Translations under genes and position numbers: made by a program
The notes under the pieces: model-generated
Told to the model about the DNA's origin: nothing
Databases searched by the model: none
What the model saw: the letters and a program-made list of their open reading frames with translations, nothing else
Source of the DNA: Coprinus comatus
Taxonomy: Eukaryota > Basidiomycota > Agaricomycetes > Agaricales > Agaricaceae
DNA length: 64,000 bases
Direction of reading: 5' to 3'
Assembly (NCBI GenBank): GCA_034638255.1
Contig: JAWPGT010000007.1
Location: 806,001 to 870,000 of the forward strand
Shown here: positions 45,547 to 57,300 of the stretch, piece by piece
How positions within the stretch are numbered: the stretch's first letter is position 1
How the letters are laid out: every line of letters starts with the position of its first letter

Positions 45547-48500
45547 ATGACCTCAACTCGGAATAACTTCATACCGTCCAAGTCACCTCCACCAACCACA
45601 CATTCTGAAACGAGAATGACTAGTCGGCTGAAACGAAAACTCAATGACTTGGGCGTTGATACCTCAAGTTCAAAAGCAAATGAATCATTCTGCTTGGTGT
45701 GATTATATTCAATTGAACCTAAATAAGAATAAAAATAAAACTAACTTTAATTCTATAAATTGAAGATAGGAACTCCTCTTCCACCACTTGAAAAGTCGAA
45801 AGATTTAGGAGAGTTTGTACCATTATGGAAACAAGAAGTTAGTATCATACATTATCATCCCTTTATTTGACATTAACTTTTAAATAGGTCCGAGATGAGA
45901 AAGGTAGAAGAAGGTTACATGGTGCATTTACTGGTGGTTTCTCCGCTGGGTACTTTAACACCGTTGGTTCAGCGGAAGGTTCGTTCCCCCTCGCCCCCCC
46001 CCCTTCTCTCATATCGCGTATCGAAAGGATTAACATGGAAATAAACAGGATGGGCACCATCAACTTTCGTATCCTCTCGTTCAGATAGAGCTAAAGCCAA
46101 AGCAGCTCGTCCTGAAGATTTCATGGATGAAGAGGACTTGCAAGAACTTCGAGAGAGTAGAACATTAGTTGATACTACAGAGGAAATGGATTTCACAGGT
46201 GGAACCGCTGCTGAATTGAAACGAAAAGGCGTAAGCGAAGAAGATTCAGAACAAGAGTAAGCACAGCACAATTTCCTCCTCGAACCTATCACCTCTCATG
46301 AAAAAGCATTACACAGCTCTATAACACGAGCACTTCAATCAACGCTACTTCCTTCACCTAATGAATCCGTAGGAGCAAAAATCTTAAAAAAGATGGGTTG
46401 GAAACTTGGTAGTGGTATAGGTCCACGTATTACACTTCGTCAAAGACGTCTTCAAGATTTACAAGCATCTTCTCAACATGGTACTCGAGCAGTAACATCA
46501 GAAGACGTGAAAATAACTGAAGATGACGAAGAAGCTAATAAACATACTTATGCTCCAAGAGATACACCTGTTTGGGTTGTTGATAGGAAAGATAATTCTC
46601 ATGGAATTGGTTATAGGCCTGGTATGAGTCTTCATGAAAGTCATGGTCATGGCGGAAGTGGAAAAGGAGGAAGTGGGAAAGGGTTGAATATTGCTGCTGG
46701 ATTTGGACTTGGAGCTTTGAACGATGCGGATGAAGATGATTTAGATGTTTATGATACTGATATGAAGAGTTCAAGGAATAGGGTGGCTTGGGATGCAAAT
46801 CATAATGATGATTTTGTATTAGGTGGACGTTCCAAAACGTCATCGAGACCTGACACTGTACGTGTTTTTTTGGTTTATCATTCGCAATATTTTTAACATA
46901 TTATTTCAGTCGAAAGGAACAAGCTCAACTACATTTCGTGATGGTACACGAGTTCTCACAGGATTCACTCTTTCCGAGAAGCCAGTAATGGAAGATTGTT
47001 GGTTCCCAGTCCCTGAAATACCACCTGGTTGGAAACCAGATCCAGGAAGAGTTTGGAAATTGGAAGGGAACAAGGAAAACATCCCTCGCGATCGTGAAGA
47101 ACCTAAACTCAAATCCGAACCTATATCTCATGAAAAATGGAAATCATCCGGAATGACCGCTGACGAGGTACGTTCGCAAAGAAAGAAAAAAGAACTCTAT
47201 GTCTTAATTGACTTGTGTTGGATGTCTTTTCTCTAGCGCGGTAATATGTTGGGTGAAACACCTGTTAACAAAGGACCACGTTCAGTATTCGAATATCTTT
47301 CTTCAAAAGATCGTGAACGATTACAAAATATCGCAAACGCAACTGCATCTGGTATACCAATTTCTACATTTGCCTCTTCCACCTCCACCGCCACCTCCGC
47401 TCCCACATCAACTTCAACTCCATTCATACCGATACCAACACCAGCGTCAATACTAAGATTAGAAGCTCATATAGCAGAAGCTGCATTAAAAGGATTTCAA
47501 CCATTTACTTCTGATCCTTCAAAACAAGCTCGATATACTACTTTCTTACGTTCTCAAATCCCCTCCTCTTCTTCCTCAGATATTGATTCTAAATCAAATC
47601 CAACCCTTAAACCATTACCAAATCAAAAACCAGATGAATTTCATAAAGAAATCCAAGATTACATTAAATCAGCTACGATTTTTAAACCTATTTCAGGAAG
47701 TATGGCAGGAAGATTTCAAACTGCACATATTATTGAAAATGGACCGAAAGTGTATGAAGGTTTATATCAACCTACTATTCAAGAATTGGAAGTTTTGGAA
47801 GAAGAGAGGAAGAAGAAGGAGGAGGAGGAGGAGAGGTTGATAGATCCAAGTGAAAATGCAGCTAGATTGGGAATGTTTGGAATGTTAACTAGGAATGTGA
47901 AGGTTTGGAGACCTAATAAGTTACTTTGTAAGAGGTTTGGATTGAAGGAACCTGATATTGTTGAGGAGGAGGAGGATGTTACTGCTACTGGTGCTGGTGA
48001 TGGTGTTACTACAGGTGCTGGTGGTGGGTTTGTACCTTCGTTTACGACTTTGGATAGTAATGCTGGAAGTTCGAGTTCGGCAGCCACAGATGCGGGGATA
48101 ACAGGTGGTGGACCGAGAAATTTGGAAAATGTAGGACTTGGTGAAGATGAATATCAAGGGAGAGATACTTTGACTTATCAAAGACCTACTATGGATGTTT
48201 TTAAAGCGATTTTTGCTAGTGATGATGAAGATAGTGATGATGATGAAGAGGATCGGGGTCAGGAGCAAAAGGAACTGGAGAAACAGGAGTGAACAGGAAC
48301 AGGAACAGGAACAGGAACAGAAGGTGGTACCGATACCTTCAGCTACGTTATTGGATAATGGACCTGTTGATTTATCGAATTTCAAACCTACGTTTATTCC
48401 TAGAGGAGGGAAGAAAGACAAGGAGAAGGAGAAGGAGAAGGAGAAGGAGAAGAAAAAGGAGAAGAAAAAGAAAGATAAAAAAGCAGGAGGATTGTCTTTC

Positions 48501-48812
48501 ACAGTTGATGAAGAAGGTGTTGAAGGACTTTCACTTAATCCAAGTAAAGAAAGACCAAAGAAGAAGAAAAAGAAATTGGATAATGATAATATAGAGAAAA
48601 AAGAGGATGAAGATGTTGGGATGTGGGATAATGATAATAATGGGGTTACGTCTCAGGCAAAAGAGGAGAAGGTGAAAGTACCTGTACCTGTAGTGCCTAC
48701 TCTAGTTATGGATGGAGTGGAAATTACGACTCCGTCTGTTGCTGCTGCTTCTGCGGCAGGGACGGAGGCAAATATTCACAGAGGTCGAAAACGAGCAATA
48801 GACTTCCTATAG
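45547..48812 (+). CDS. G-patch splicing factor, TGH/GPATCH1 family
   Basis: TOUGH/GPATCH1 proteins act in pre-mRNA splicing, stimulating a DEAH helicase through the G-patch. The ATG at 45547 opens [20 protein letters not shown]. After an intron the TGH domain begins: [40 protein letters not shown] and [20 protein letters not shown]. The G-patch reads [20 protein letters not shown] at about 46.4 kb. Further conserved pieces are [16 protein letters not shown], GTPLxx-type linker, [32 protein letters not shown] and [19 protein letters not shown]. The last part, [19 protein letters not shown] and a lysine-rich tail to 48812, lies one base out of frame from the preceding exon, which stops at 48292; the shift falls in a GGAACA tandem repeat (48280-48320) and no intron fixes it. 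The tail motif is typical for the family, so I include it. Confidence 0.85.
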
Positions 48813-48863
48813 CATCATAATAAACAATTTTTTCGGAATGTTTTTGTCTACATTTGCCAAATT

Positions 48864-50834
48864 TCAATCCTCTTCTTCTCCTTCTTCCTCTTCCTCGTCC
48901 TCCTCTTCCTCTTCCTCTTCCTCTTCATCTTCATCTTCATCAGAACCAGAACTCGAATCAGCCATAGTTATTCCCTTAAACTCCTCTTCCTCTTCGTCAT
49001 CCTCTTCGTCCTCTTCACTTTCATCCTCCTCCTCCTCCTCATCATCATCTCTAACTTTCCTCTTTCCAATTAAACCTCCACTTCCAATTTCTTGAATATC
49101 ACCATCTGCCATAGTAACACAAGTCAATCTAGTTCCTCCTGTATCATATTCTGCTACAGGTTCAATTTCAGTTATCCCATTTTTGTCTTTTTTTGTCTTT
49201 GTTGTTGTTGTTGTTGGTGGTGGTGGTGATGGTGGTGTTTTCATCCTCAGGGGTGATAGGAACAGAATAAAGATCGAAAAGACGAATTTTACCATCTGAT
49301 GAAACTGTAGTTACTATCGTTGTTGATTTACTGATTCTGATTCTGATTCTTGTGGTTGTGGTAATGAAATTTCGAGTGTTTGTATTGCCTTTACCCTGTA
49401 AAAATAAGTAAGATCGTGAATATTAACATATAAAGACAAACAATAAAATAAAATAAAAAAAAAAGGGAAAGGCGTACCTATTACCATGACCAATCATTTG
49501 AGCAATAATAATGGGTGGTTGTGGTTGAATGGATTCTGAATTAGGTATACTGTAAATTGATAGTTTTTTATCTTCGCCTCCTGCTAATAAAAGTTGTTGA
49601 TTTGATTTTGGGTGTTTTGTGAATTTGAGATCGTGAAGTCTGGAGGGATGTTGAATTGTATGGAGAAGTACTAGTTCCTATATAGATGTGGTAGAGAGAA
49701 TGGAAATGGGAAAGGTTGTGTTGTTTTTTGGATGGAGAGAGGAAGAACGTACGGTATTATAAATATCAATTGTTGAACCTGCTTGAACTGCGAAAAGTTT
49801 TCCATCCGTTGACCAACGAACAATTTCTCCTTCTACAAATTATCATAAAACAAAAATTAAACACAAAAGAACGGGGGGAAAACAGAAAAAAAGAAAAAGA
49901 AAACGTACCTTTACCAAGTTTAGTACTAGCAACACCTTTACCACGCATAAGATCCCACATTCTCAAAGCTCTATCTTTACCAACACTTAAAGCAACTTTA
50001 CCAGAAGGATGAACACTCATAGAATTAACACGACCTTTATGTCCTTTTAATGAACGTAACACTGCCCAATCTCTTGCTCTGAATAAACATAATGTACCAT
50101 CTTCAGATGCTGAGAATAAATGGGAACGGGAAGGGAATAAGAGATGAGTTATTGAACCTATAATAGTATTTTGTTTGTTTGTTGGTTGGTTGGTTGGTTG
50201 GTAACTTGGTTTTGGGGAATAAGAAGAAAAAAGAACGTACCTTCATGATGCATCAATCCACCAATTTCCTTCCTTCTACGTAAATCCCAAACTTTAATAA
50301 TCTCATCTGAACTTCCAGTAGCTAACCATTTCCACCATTAGGTGATGCTGCAACGGATTTTATACAAGAGATATGAGCTGGGAAGGCAAAGATTGGTTTT
50401 AAGTGGAATTGAAGTGTTGGTTGTTGGTTTTGGTTTTGGTTTTGGTTTTGGGATTCAGGTGATGATGATGACGATGATGATGAAGGATGGGGAATGGAAT
50501 AAGTAACTTTTCCTTCGACTCCGTATAATAATTTTTCGTAGGATCCTGCTACGATTTTGAATGTTTTAGGCAAGGATTCCTCGATTGGTGTGGAATTGGA
50601 ATCGGAGGTAGAGTTAGCTTTGGATTTTCCTTTATTTTGAGGTTTGGGTTTGGGTTTTATTTGCGCTTGAGCTGGTACATAAGGTGTAGATGTCGATGTT
50701 TTTTCTTTTGATTTGTTGTTTTTATTTTGAGGTTCGACGATTTTGACACGAGGTTTTTTGGAAGATGAGGAATTTGTTTCTGTACGTGCTTTCTTTAATG
50801 GTCTATTGGTTTGAAGTGGTGGTATTTTTGCCAT
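48864..50834 (-). CDS. MAK11: MAK11/PAK1IP1-type WD40 ribosome assembly protein
   Basis: MAK11 is an essential nucleolar WD40 protein needed for 60S ribosomal subunit assembly. The ATG at 50834 opens MAKIPPLQTNRPLKKARTET. WD repeats follow: FKIVAGSYEKLLYGVEG, AFPAHISCIKSVAASPNG, WLATGSSDEIIKVWDLRRRK, HLFSASEDGTLCLFRARDW, LKGHKGRVNSMSVHPSGKV, DRALRMWDLMRGK, and SSDGKIRLFDLYSVP. The C-terminal segment RLTCVTMADGD is typical of the family, followed by a very acidic tail of about 60 residues ending at 48864. The reading frame is broken at three places, about 50329, 49340 and 49215, the last two inside AGAATC and CCA/CAA repeats. Because the gene is essential in yeast and every repeat is otherwise well kept, sequencing indels are the likely cause. 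It converges with the TGH gene (51 bp) and is divergent from GatA (115 bp). Confidence 0.85.
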
Positions 50835-50949
50835 GATTGGTACTAGTGAAGAGGAAGGAATAACTTTTTTTGTTGTGGGATCAATTGATTGTTGGGTTTA
50901 CATAATAAAAAAAGTCACCACCTCTTTACTTTCTCTCCCTTAACCTCAA

Positions 50950-53323
50950 ATGGGACTTTATCCAATCCCAGTCCCACGAACACTTACATTTCTCAATAAA
51001 TCTAAACTACTACTTCGATACCAAACAACAGTTGCGGGTGATAATAATTGGAGACAGTTATACTTGAGAAAGACCGGTATATTAATGCATTCACATATAC
51101 GAATTCGAAACCGAAATCGAAATCGACGTCGAAAGGAAATGGAGGTTCACTTGATGGTTTGGCAATTGCTATAAAGGATAATATTGCTACCAGTGGTACA
51201 CCTACGACGTGTGGTTCAAATATTCTCCAAAGTACGTCTCTTCACTCATTTATATTTGGCATTTATGTATTGACTCTGACTGACTTTTTTTGTTGTTGCA
51301 GATTTCCATTCACCTTTCGATGCTACTGTTGTTAAATTATTAAACGAAGCTGGTGCAGATTTAATTGGAAAAACAAATTTGGATGAATTCGGAATGGGGT
51401 ACGCCCTCTTTCTTCTAAGAATCCTTTTCACTTCCTCCTTTTCGCTAATCACCAACTTTTTAATTTTTATTTATTTTAAAAACTACTAGTTCATTAACTT
51501 GTCATTCATCATTCGGTCCTACAATAAACCCATTCCAACATCCTTCATCTAAAGTACCTTGGGAAGAAAGAGAAAAAAGATATCCAGGTGGTAGTTCAGG
51601 TGGTAGTGCATCAGCTGTATCTGCTGGTATGTGTTACGCGTAAGTTTCATCTCCTCCTCCTCCTCCTCCTCCTTCCCCTCTACCTCCTTTCCATTTCCAT
51701 CCTGACCCTGACGTCATATACGAGGGGCTAACCGATGTGTGTGTTGTAATTTATTATAGGGCATTAGGAACGGATACAGGAGGTTCAGTACGTTTACCTG
51801 CTTCTTATTGTGGTGTTGTTGGTTTGAAACCTTCTTATGGATTGGTTAGTCGGTGAGTTGTTGGGTTTGATTTTTTTTTTTTTGATGATGATTTTTATTA
51901 TTATTAATGATAATTGATTTGTGATTTAGGTGGGGTGTAGTTTCGTATGCGGATAGCTTAGATTGTGTTGGTGTTTTAGCTTTGAAAGTTAATGATGTTA
52001 AGAATGTTTTTGGTATGTTTTTATCATTTGACCCTCCTATGTCAAATGTTTTTTTTTAAAAACTCGTTTTATTCATGGTAGATGTGATTTCGGTTTATGA
52101 TGAAAGAGATCCTACTTCAGCTTTACCTGAAGTAAGAAAAAGAGCGGAAAAGGATGTTAGAAAGAGGTTGGAGGAATTGAATGAAATGGGGAATGAAGAA
52201 CTTCCTTTGAATGGTGTTAGAATTGGTGTTCCGAAGGTATTTCTTCTTCTTCTTCTTATTATTATTGTTATTATTGAAAAACTTTGTCATGGTTAGGAAT
52301 ACTTCCCAACAGAATTATCATCATCAATAATCAAAGCAACACGTAACGTTATAAAAGGATTAAAAGAAAAAGGAGCAATTATAGTTCCTGTTTCGTTACC
52401 TTCTACTTCATTTGCTTTGAGTTCGTATTATGTTATTGCTAGTGCTGAAGCTAGTAGTAACCTTGCTAGGTATGATGGGATTCGATTTGGTGAGTTTTTT
52501 TTTCATTTTAAAAAAAAAAAAATCGTCGATGTATGTGTAAATACTAATACTAAAAATAACAATTATAACTACTTGTTTTAGGTTCACAAGCGTCGCTTCC
52601 TAATGATCCTTTTGAATTGATATATCGAAAACTTCAAATGTGTATGCGAGGACTAGGTCAGAGTATTTTGGAAAGGAAGTTAGGAAGAGGATTTTGTTAG
52701 GGACTTATGCATTGACTGCTGAGTAAGTTTATAATTTCTGATTTTTTGATTTGCTTTTGGAACCCTTTCTTGAAAGGGGCTGACTCTGACTCTGACTCTG
52801 ATTATTATTTTTTTTTACTAGTGCGTTTGATAATTATTTCTTACAAGCTCAAAGAATTCGACAAGTTGTGAAAAATGATTTTGATAGAGTGTTTGGGATT
52901 AAGAATTGGTATTTTGATACTTCTTCCTATTCCTATTCCTCTTCAACAATTACAACTCTGAAACAAGAACGAGAACGAGAACAAGAGAATATTGATGTGT
53001 TAATTCATCCTTCATCAATACGTACAGCTCCTTTAATCCAAACAGAAGCTACCGCAGACAAAGACTACCAAAGATAAAGATAAAAAGACGGAATTGGAAG
53101 TTTGGAAAGTTATGTTCAAGATGTGTTAACTGTACCTGCTTCTTTGGCTGGTATACCTGCTTTGAATGTACCGATTTCAATGCCTTTGTTGGATGGAAAT
53201 GAGGAAGAGGGGAAGGAAAAGGAAAATTGGGATGGTTGGCCTGTCGGTGTTAGTGTTGTTGGTCAATGGGGTTGTGAAGAGTTGGTTGTTAGAGTTGGGA
53301 AAGTTGTTGAACGGTTGGAGTAA
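50950..53323 (+). CDS. Mitochondrial glutamyl-tRNA(Gln) amidotransferase subunit A, frame broken
   Basis: GatA converts Glu-tRNA(Gln) to Gln-tRNA(Gln) in mitochondria with GatB/GatF-type partners. Amidase-signature triad residues are all present: lysine in [11 protein letters not shown], serine in [16 protein letters not shown] and the cis-serine in [16 protein letters not shown]. Next come [84 protein letters not shown] and [20 protein letters not shown], ending at 53323. The N-terminal frame (ATG 50950) changes near 51045. Another two-base shift is at about 52618-52640, where an ATATAT run separates NDPFELI from [15 protein letters not shown], and stops occur at 53075 and 53081. These may be sequencing indels; a real pseudogene cannot be excluded. 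Introns lie near 51232, 51402, 51641, 51854, 52013, 52236, 52490 and 52722. Confidence 0.82.
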
Positions 53324-54309
53324 TTTTTTAATTAATCATTATTTTGTTGATATAAACTGGGGGTTTTGGGTTTCAGTTTTTTTTTGGGTGGGAGGTGTTA
53401 ATGTGTACAGAAGATGATAGGAACGAACGTTGTTATTGAACTTCTGGGACTTCCATAGTTACAATGTACATAATGAATCAGTGGTTCTAGGTTCTATTGT
53501 GGATCATTTCGTGTCTGTTGTAAAGAAGGTGTTTCGAGATGCCAAGCGTGTACAACATAGTACATTGGTAACGGGGTAACGTACTCAATGACTTGTGTAC
53601 TTTCATAGTAGATAGTGGTAAGTATGTCTTTGTGTGTGGTATGTGTTTTGCGTTTGTTTTTTTAATGCAGTGGCGTATGGTTACAATATATATATATATA
53701 AAGTAATTGAATTGAAAAATACACTGTTCCTGTTTAAGACTTAAGACCTTTTGGGATTTTATGAATTGTGTGGTGTTGTGATGACTCGCCGCATGACAGG
53801 TCAGTCACACATGTCAAAAGTACGAATGAATAAATTTTGCGATTTTCAATTTCCAATAAAGTGATGAAATTACATAGGTTGGAGGGGATGAGTAGTGCGC
53901 TTATGATGATGAGCTTTTGTTACAATGAAACAGCATTGATATGATGTATAACTCGATGTTATTATGATTGATAGATGTAGTTGACTGCGGATATGTAGGC
54001 TATTATAGGGATGGAGATTGCCGGGTATAATTTGCAAAAAAAAAAATGGGGGATTGGAAGATGAGTCTGGGGTTGGGAGATGTAAGAGAGCGTGACGTAA
54101 TATGCAGTGGCAGAATGGATGATAGATTGAATGGGAATCAGAAAGGTATAGAATCCGAGACGGAGAAGAGGACGGAAGAGAATGACCCTTGAAGGGTCCA
54201 CGTGGCTTGTTGTGATCTCGATCGTGAGATGGTTGATTGCTTGTGTCATTTCGAGCATAATTTTGCAAGTAAATTCGAAACGCGTGCCTTCTTCACGAAA
54301 ACCACGACG
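53324..54309. other. Intergenic spacer, GatA to Rxt3-like gene
   Basis: About 985 bp with an (AT)n run at 53686-53699 and a CACGTG site at 54199-54204. No gene was recognised; the minus-strand frames here mirror low-complexity coding sequence that begins at 54310. Confidence 0.5.
54199..54204. promoter_or_regulatory. CACGTG E-box upstream of the Rxt3-like gene
   Basis: CCACGTGG, with the CACGTG core 106 bp upstream of the predicted start. Candidate bHLH site; binding is inferred only. Confidence 0.3.
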
Positions 54310-57300
54310 ATGAACGTCGCCGCCCTTCTCCAGGACTCTCCCTCCGACGATTCTCACCGTCGAAGGCCACAACCCGCACACGACCAACAACAACAGCCTC
54401 CCCCACCACAACCACCACCACCTTCTGACCGAGGAGAACGGGGAGCACAATGGGCAGGCTATGACAGAGGGAGGAATTGGCCACCGTACTCTGGTCGACC
54501 AGCTTCGTCGTCTGCTCCAGGGACGCCGATAATGGCCGATGCTCCGTGGCCTCAGCCTCCAACCGGGAATCCTTATCCGCCGTCTGCAAGCCAACCACCC
54601 TCTTCTACTCGCATTCGCGCTGGTTCCAATGCACCTCCTCCAACCACTGGCCCTGGTGTTCCCCCACCTCTCACTGCCCCCCCCTCCTCCTCTTATATGC
54701 CACCACCACCAGACTATCCACATCACATCCACAAGCAACAGCCCCCACCAACATCAGCCCCCCTGTATCCAGCTCCAGTCCCAGTCACCAGCCAGCCCCG
54801 TCTTCCACTGTCTCATTCGCCTCCAATGGGCGGATCATCCTACGCGACAACTCATCCTCCCCCTGCATCTTCAACTCCTCGTCGCTCACAATCACAGATC
54901 ACTACCCCCCAACCCCCTCCACAAACACATGGCCCTCCTTCTTCCCACCCCTCGCCTGCCATGGCCTCTTTGCAGAATCCAACCCTACCAAGTGTCTGGG
55001 GGCCAGGTGTCCCGGGTCCTCCCCTAGTTGATGGGCGAGAAAGGGAGCTTCGTGATCGAACTCACTCTGTGACAGCCGAAAGAGACCAAAAGCGCGACCG
55101 TGAGCGGTCAGAAAGAGATATGAATCCTCCTTTGCGGGATAGACCTGACCGTGACTGGGATCCTAGAGACCAACAAAGACGGAAACCCCCTCCTACTGGG
55201 CCTGGCGTCCCACCTCCCCCATTAGCTGGTCCTGGCACAGGCGCACCTCCCCCTCTTGGTCCAGGTGTTCCGCCTATCATTCATCCAGCGTTATCGGGTG
55301 AGTTTTGTTTTCATTATCATGTTGAGATATACAGGTAGCTCATTACGCGATATATCATATGCTTCTTTGTTCTCGTCATAGAAGACCCACACAAAATTTC
55401 CGCATCTTCTGCACCAGGGAGTAATGTGCCTTCACGTACTCATTCTCGTACTCAAGGCACCAAAGATGATTTGTTGGAACATGGAAAGGATATGGATAGG
55501 ATCCCTCGTATGTCTGAACGCGATCCGACAGGTCGTACACCCGATTTTTCCCCGCGCGAATATTCTTCATATCGTCGTGAACCAGGAGAAATATCCGGTC
55601 CTCCACCACCTTCAAGCAGGCGAGGGGGGGATGATTATATAGGTCCTTCTGGCAGACTTGTACCACCACCAGGTTCAGGATCAGATTATGGTAGAGGACC
55701 ACCACCACCACCGCCACCTGGGCCTGGAGATCACAGACGTGAAGGGTTACCTCAGGATTACAGAAGAGAACCTGGTGAATATAGGCAACCTCCTGTTGAT
55801 TATGGAAGAGGTCCTTTACATCCTTCTCATCCTCCACCACCTCCTCCACCTGGAGATTATCGTAGAGAAGCACCGCCTCCAACTCATGATTATCGAAGGG
55901 AACCACCACCACCACCTGCTGAATATAGAGGAAGAGATGGTCCTCCCCCTCCTCCTAGTCATCCTGGAGATTATAGAAGAGAACAGGGTTCTTCGGATTA
56001 TCGTGATTATAGACGTGAACCTGAGTATCGTCGTGAACCTCCACCTCCTGGTTAGTTATTCATTGTGTGCTGTGAATGTTTTTGCTAAATGGTTTTATAG
56101 ATTTCAGAGGACCTCCAGAGTATAGAAGAGATTTAGGACCACCTGGTTCGGATACCTATGGTAGACGTGAACCACCTCCACCACCTGATTATCGTCGTGA
56201 ACGTGGTGATGCTCAGGATTATCCTCATCCGAGAAGGAATTCTAGTGCTAATGAACAAAGACGTGAAAGGGAAGAAAGGATAGTTATGGAACGTGAACGT
56301 GAACGTGAAATTCAAAGAGAGAGGGACAGAGATAGTCATGGTCATGGTGGTCACGGTCCAGGTAAGTGTGTTTCAAATGAAATGTTATATTCATGTTTAT
56401 ATATTTGTTTGTTTAGCTATGGGACCTGGGGATTATAGAAGAGAACCACCACTTGGTCCTTCAGATCCTGGATATCATCCACCTCCACCCCCACCACCTG
56501 GTTCTTCTTCTCATCCTGATGGATATCGTTCAGATTATCCTCCTTCACAACCTCCTCCCCCTCCCCCTCCTCCTCCTACAAGACCACAAGGAGAATATAG
56601 ACGTGAACCACCTTCTGATTATCCATCACGTCAAAGAGAACCTCTTCCTCCTCCTCCACCACCTCCTACGCAAGAATATGGTAGTAGTAGTAGAAGAGAT
56701 GAATATGGTAGACAACCTCAACAATCTCAACCTCAATCTCAATCTCAACAACCTCAACCACCTACTGGACCTGGTGGACCTGGACCTAGTGATTATAGAG
56801 GATTACCGCCACCGCCACCGCCACCACCAGCGACACTACCATTGCCACCTCCTGGTTCTGGTTCTGGTCCTGGTCCTGGTCCTGGTTCTGGAAGAGATAG
56901 GGAGAGAGGAGGAGGAGGTAGAGAACCTGGTGAAATTGTTAGTGTTGCTGGATCTGGATCAAGAGATTATCCTCCACCTCCACCTCCACCTCCTTCATCT
57001 GGAAGAGATAGGGAGAGGGAGAGGGAAAGGGAATATCAGAGAGAAAGAGAACGTGAACGGGATAGGGAAAGAGAGAGAGATAGGGAAAGAGAAAGAGAAA
57101 GAGATGGTGATTATGGTAGAAGTGCACCATTACAACCTCCTCCTTCCCTTCCTCCTTCATCAAGGAGAGATGAGAGAGAACTTTCTGAATATATTCCTGG
57201 ACCGGGTTCAGGTTCAGGATCGGGAAGACCTCCTTTACCACCACCTTCATCACAACAGGTACAACAGCAACAACAAGGATCTGGACCTGGTGGAATTGGA

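Noticed and set aside
54202..54309. Upstream in-frame extension of the Rxt3-like protein
   Set aside because: The extension overlaps the likely promoter (CACGTG at 54199) and lacks the composition of the protein; the ATG at 54310 begins MNVAALLQD and is preferred.
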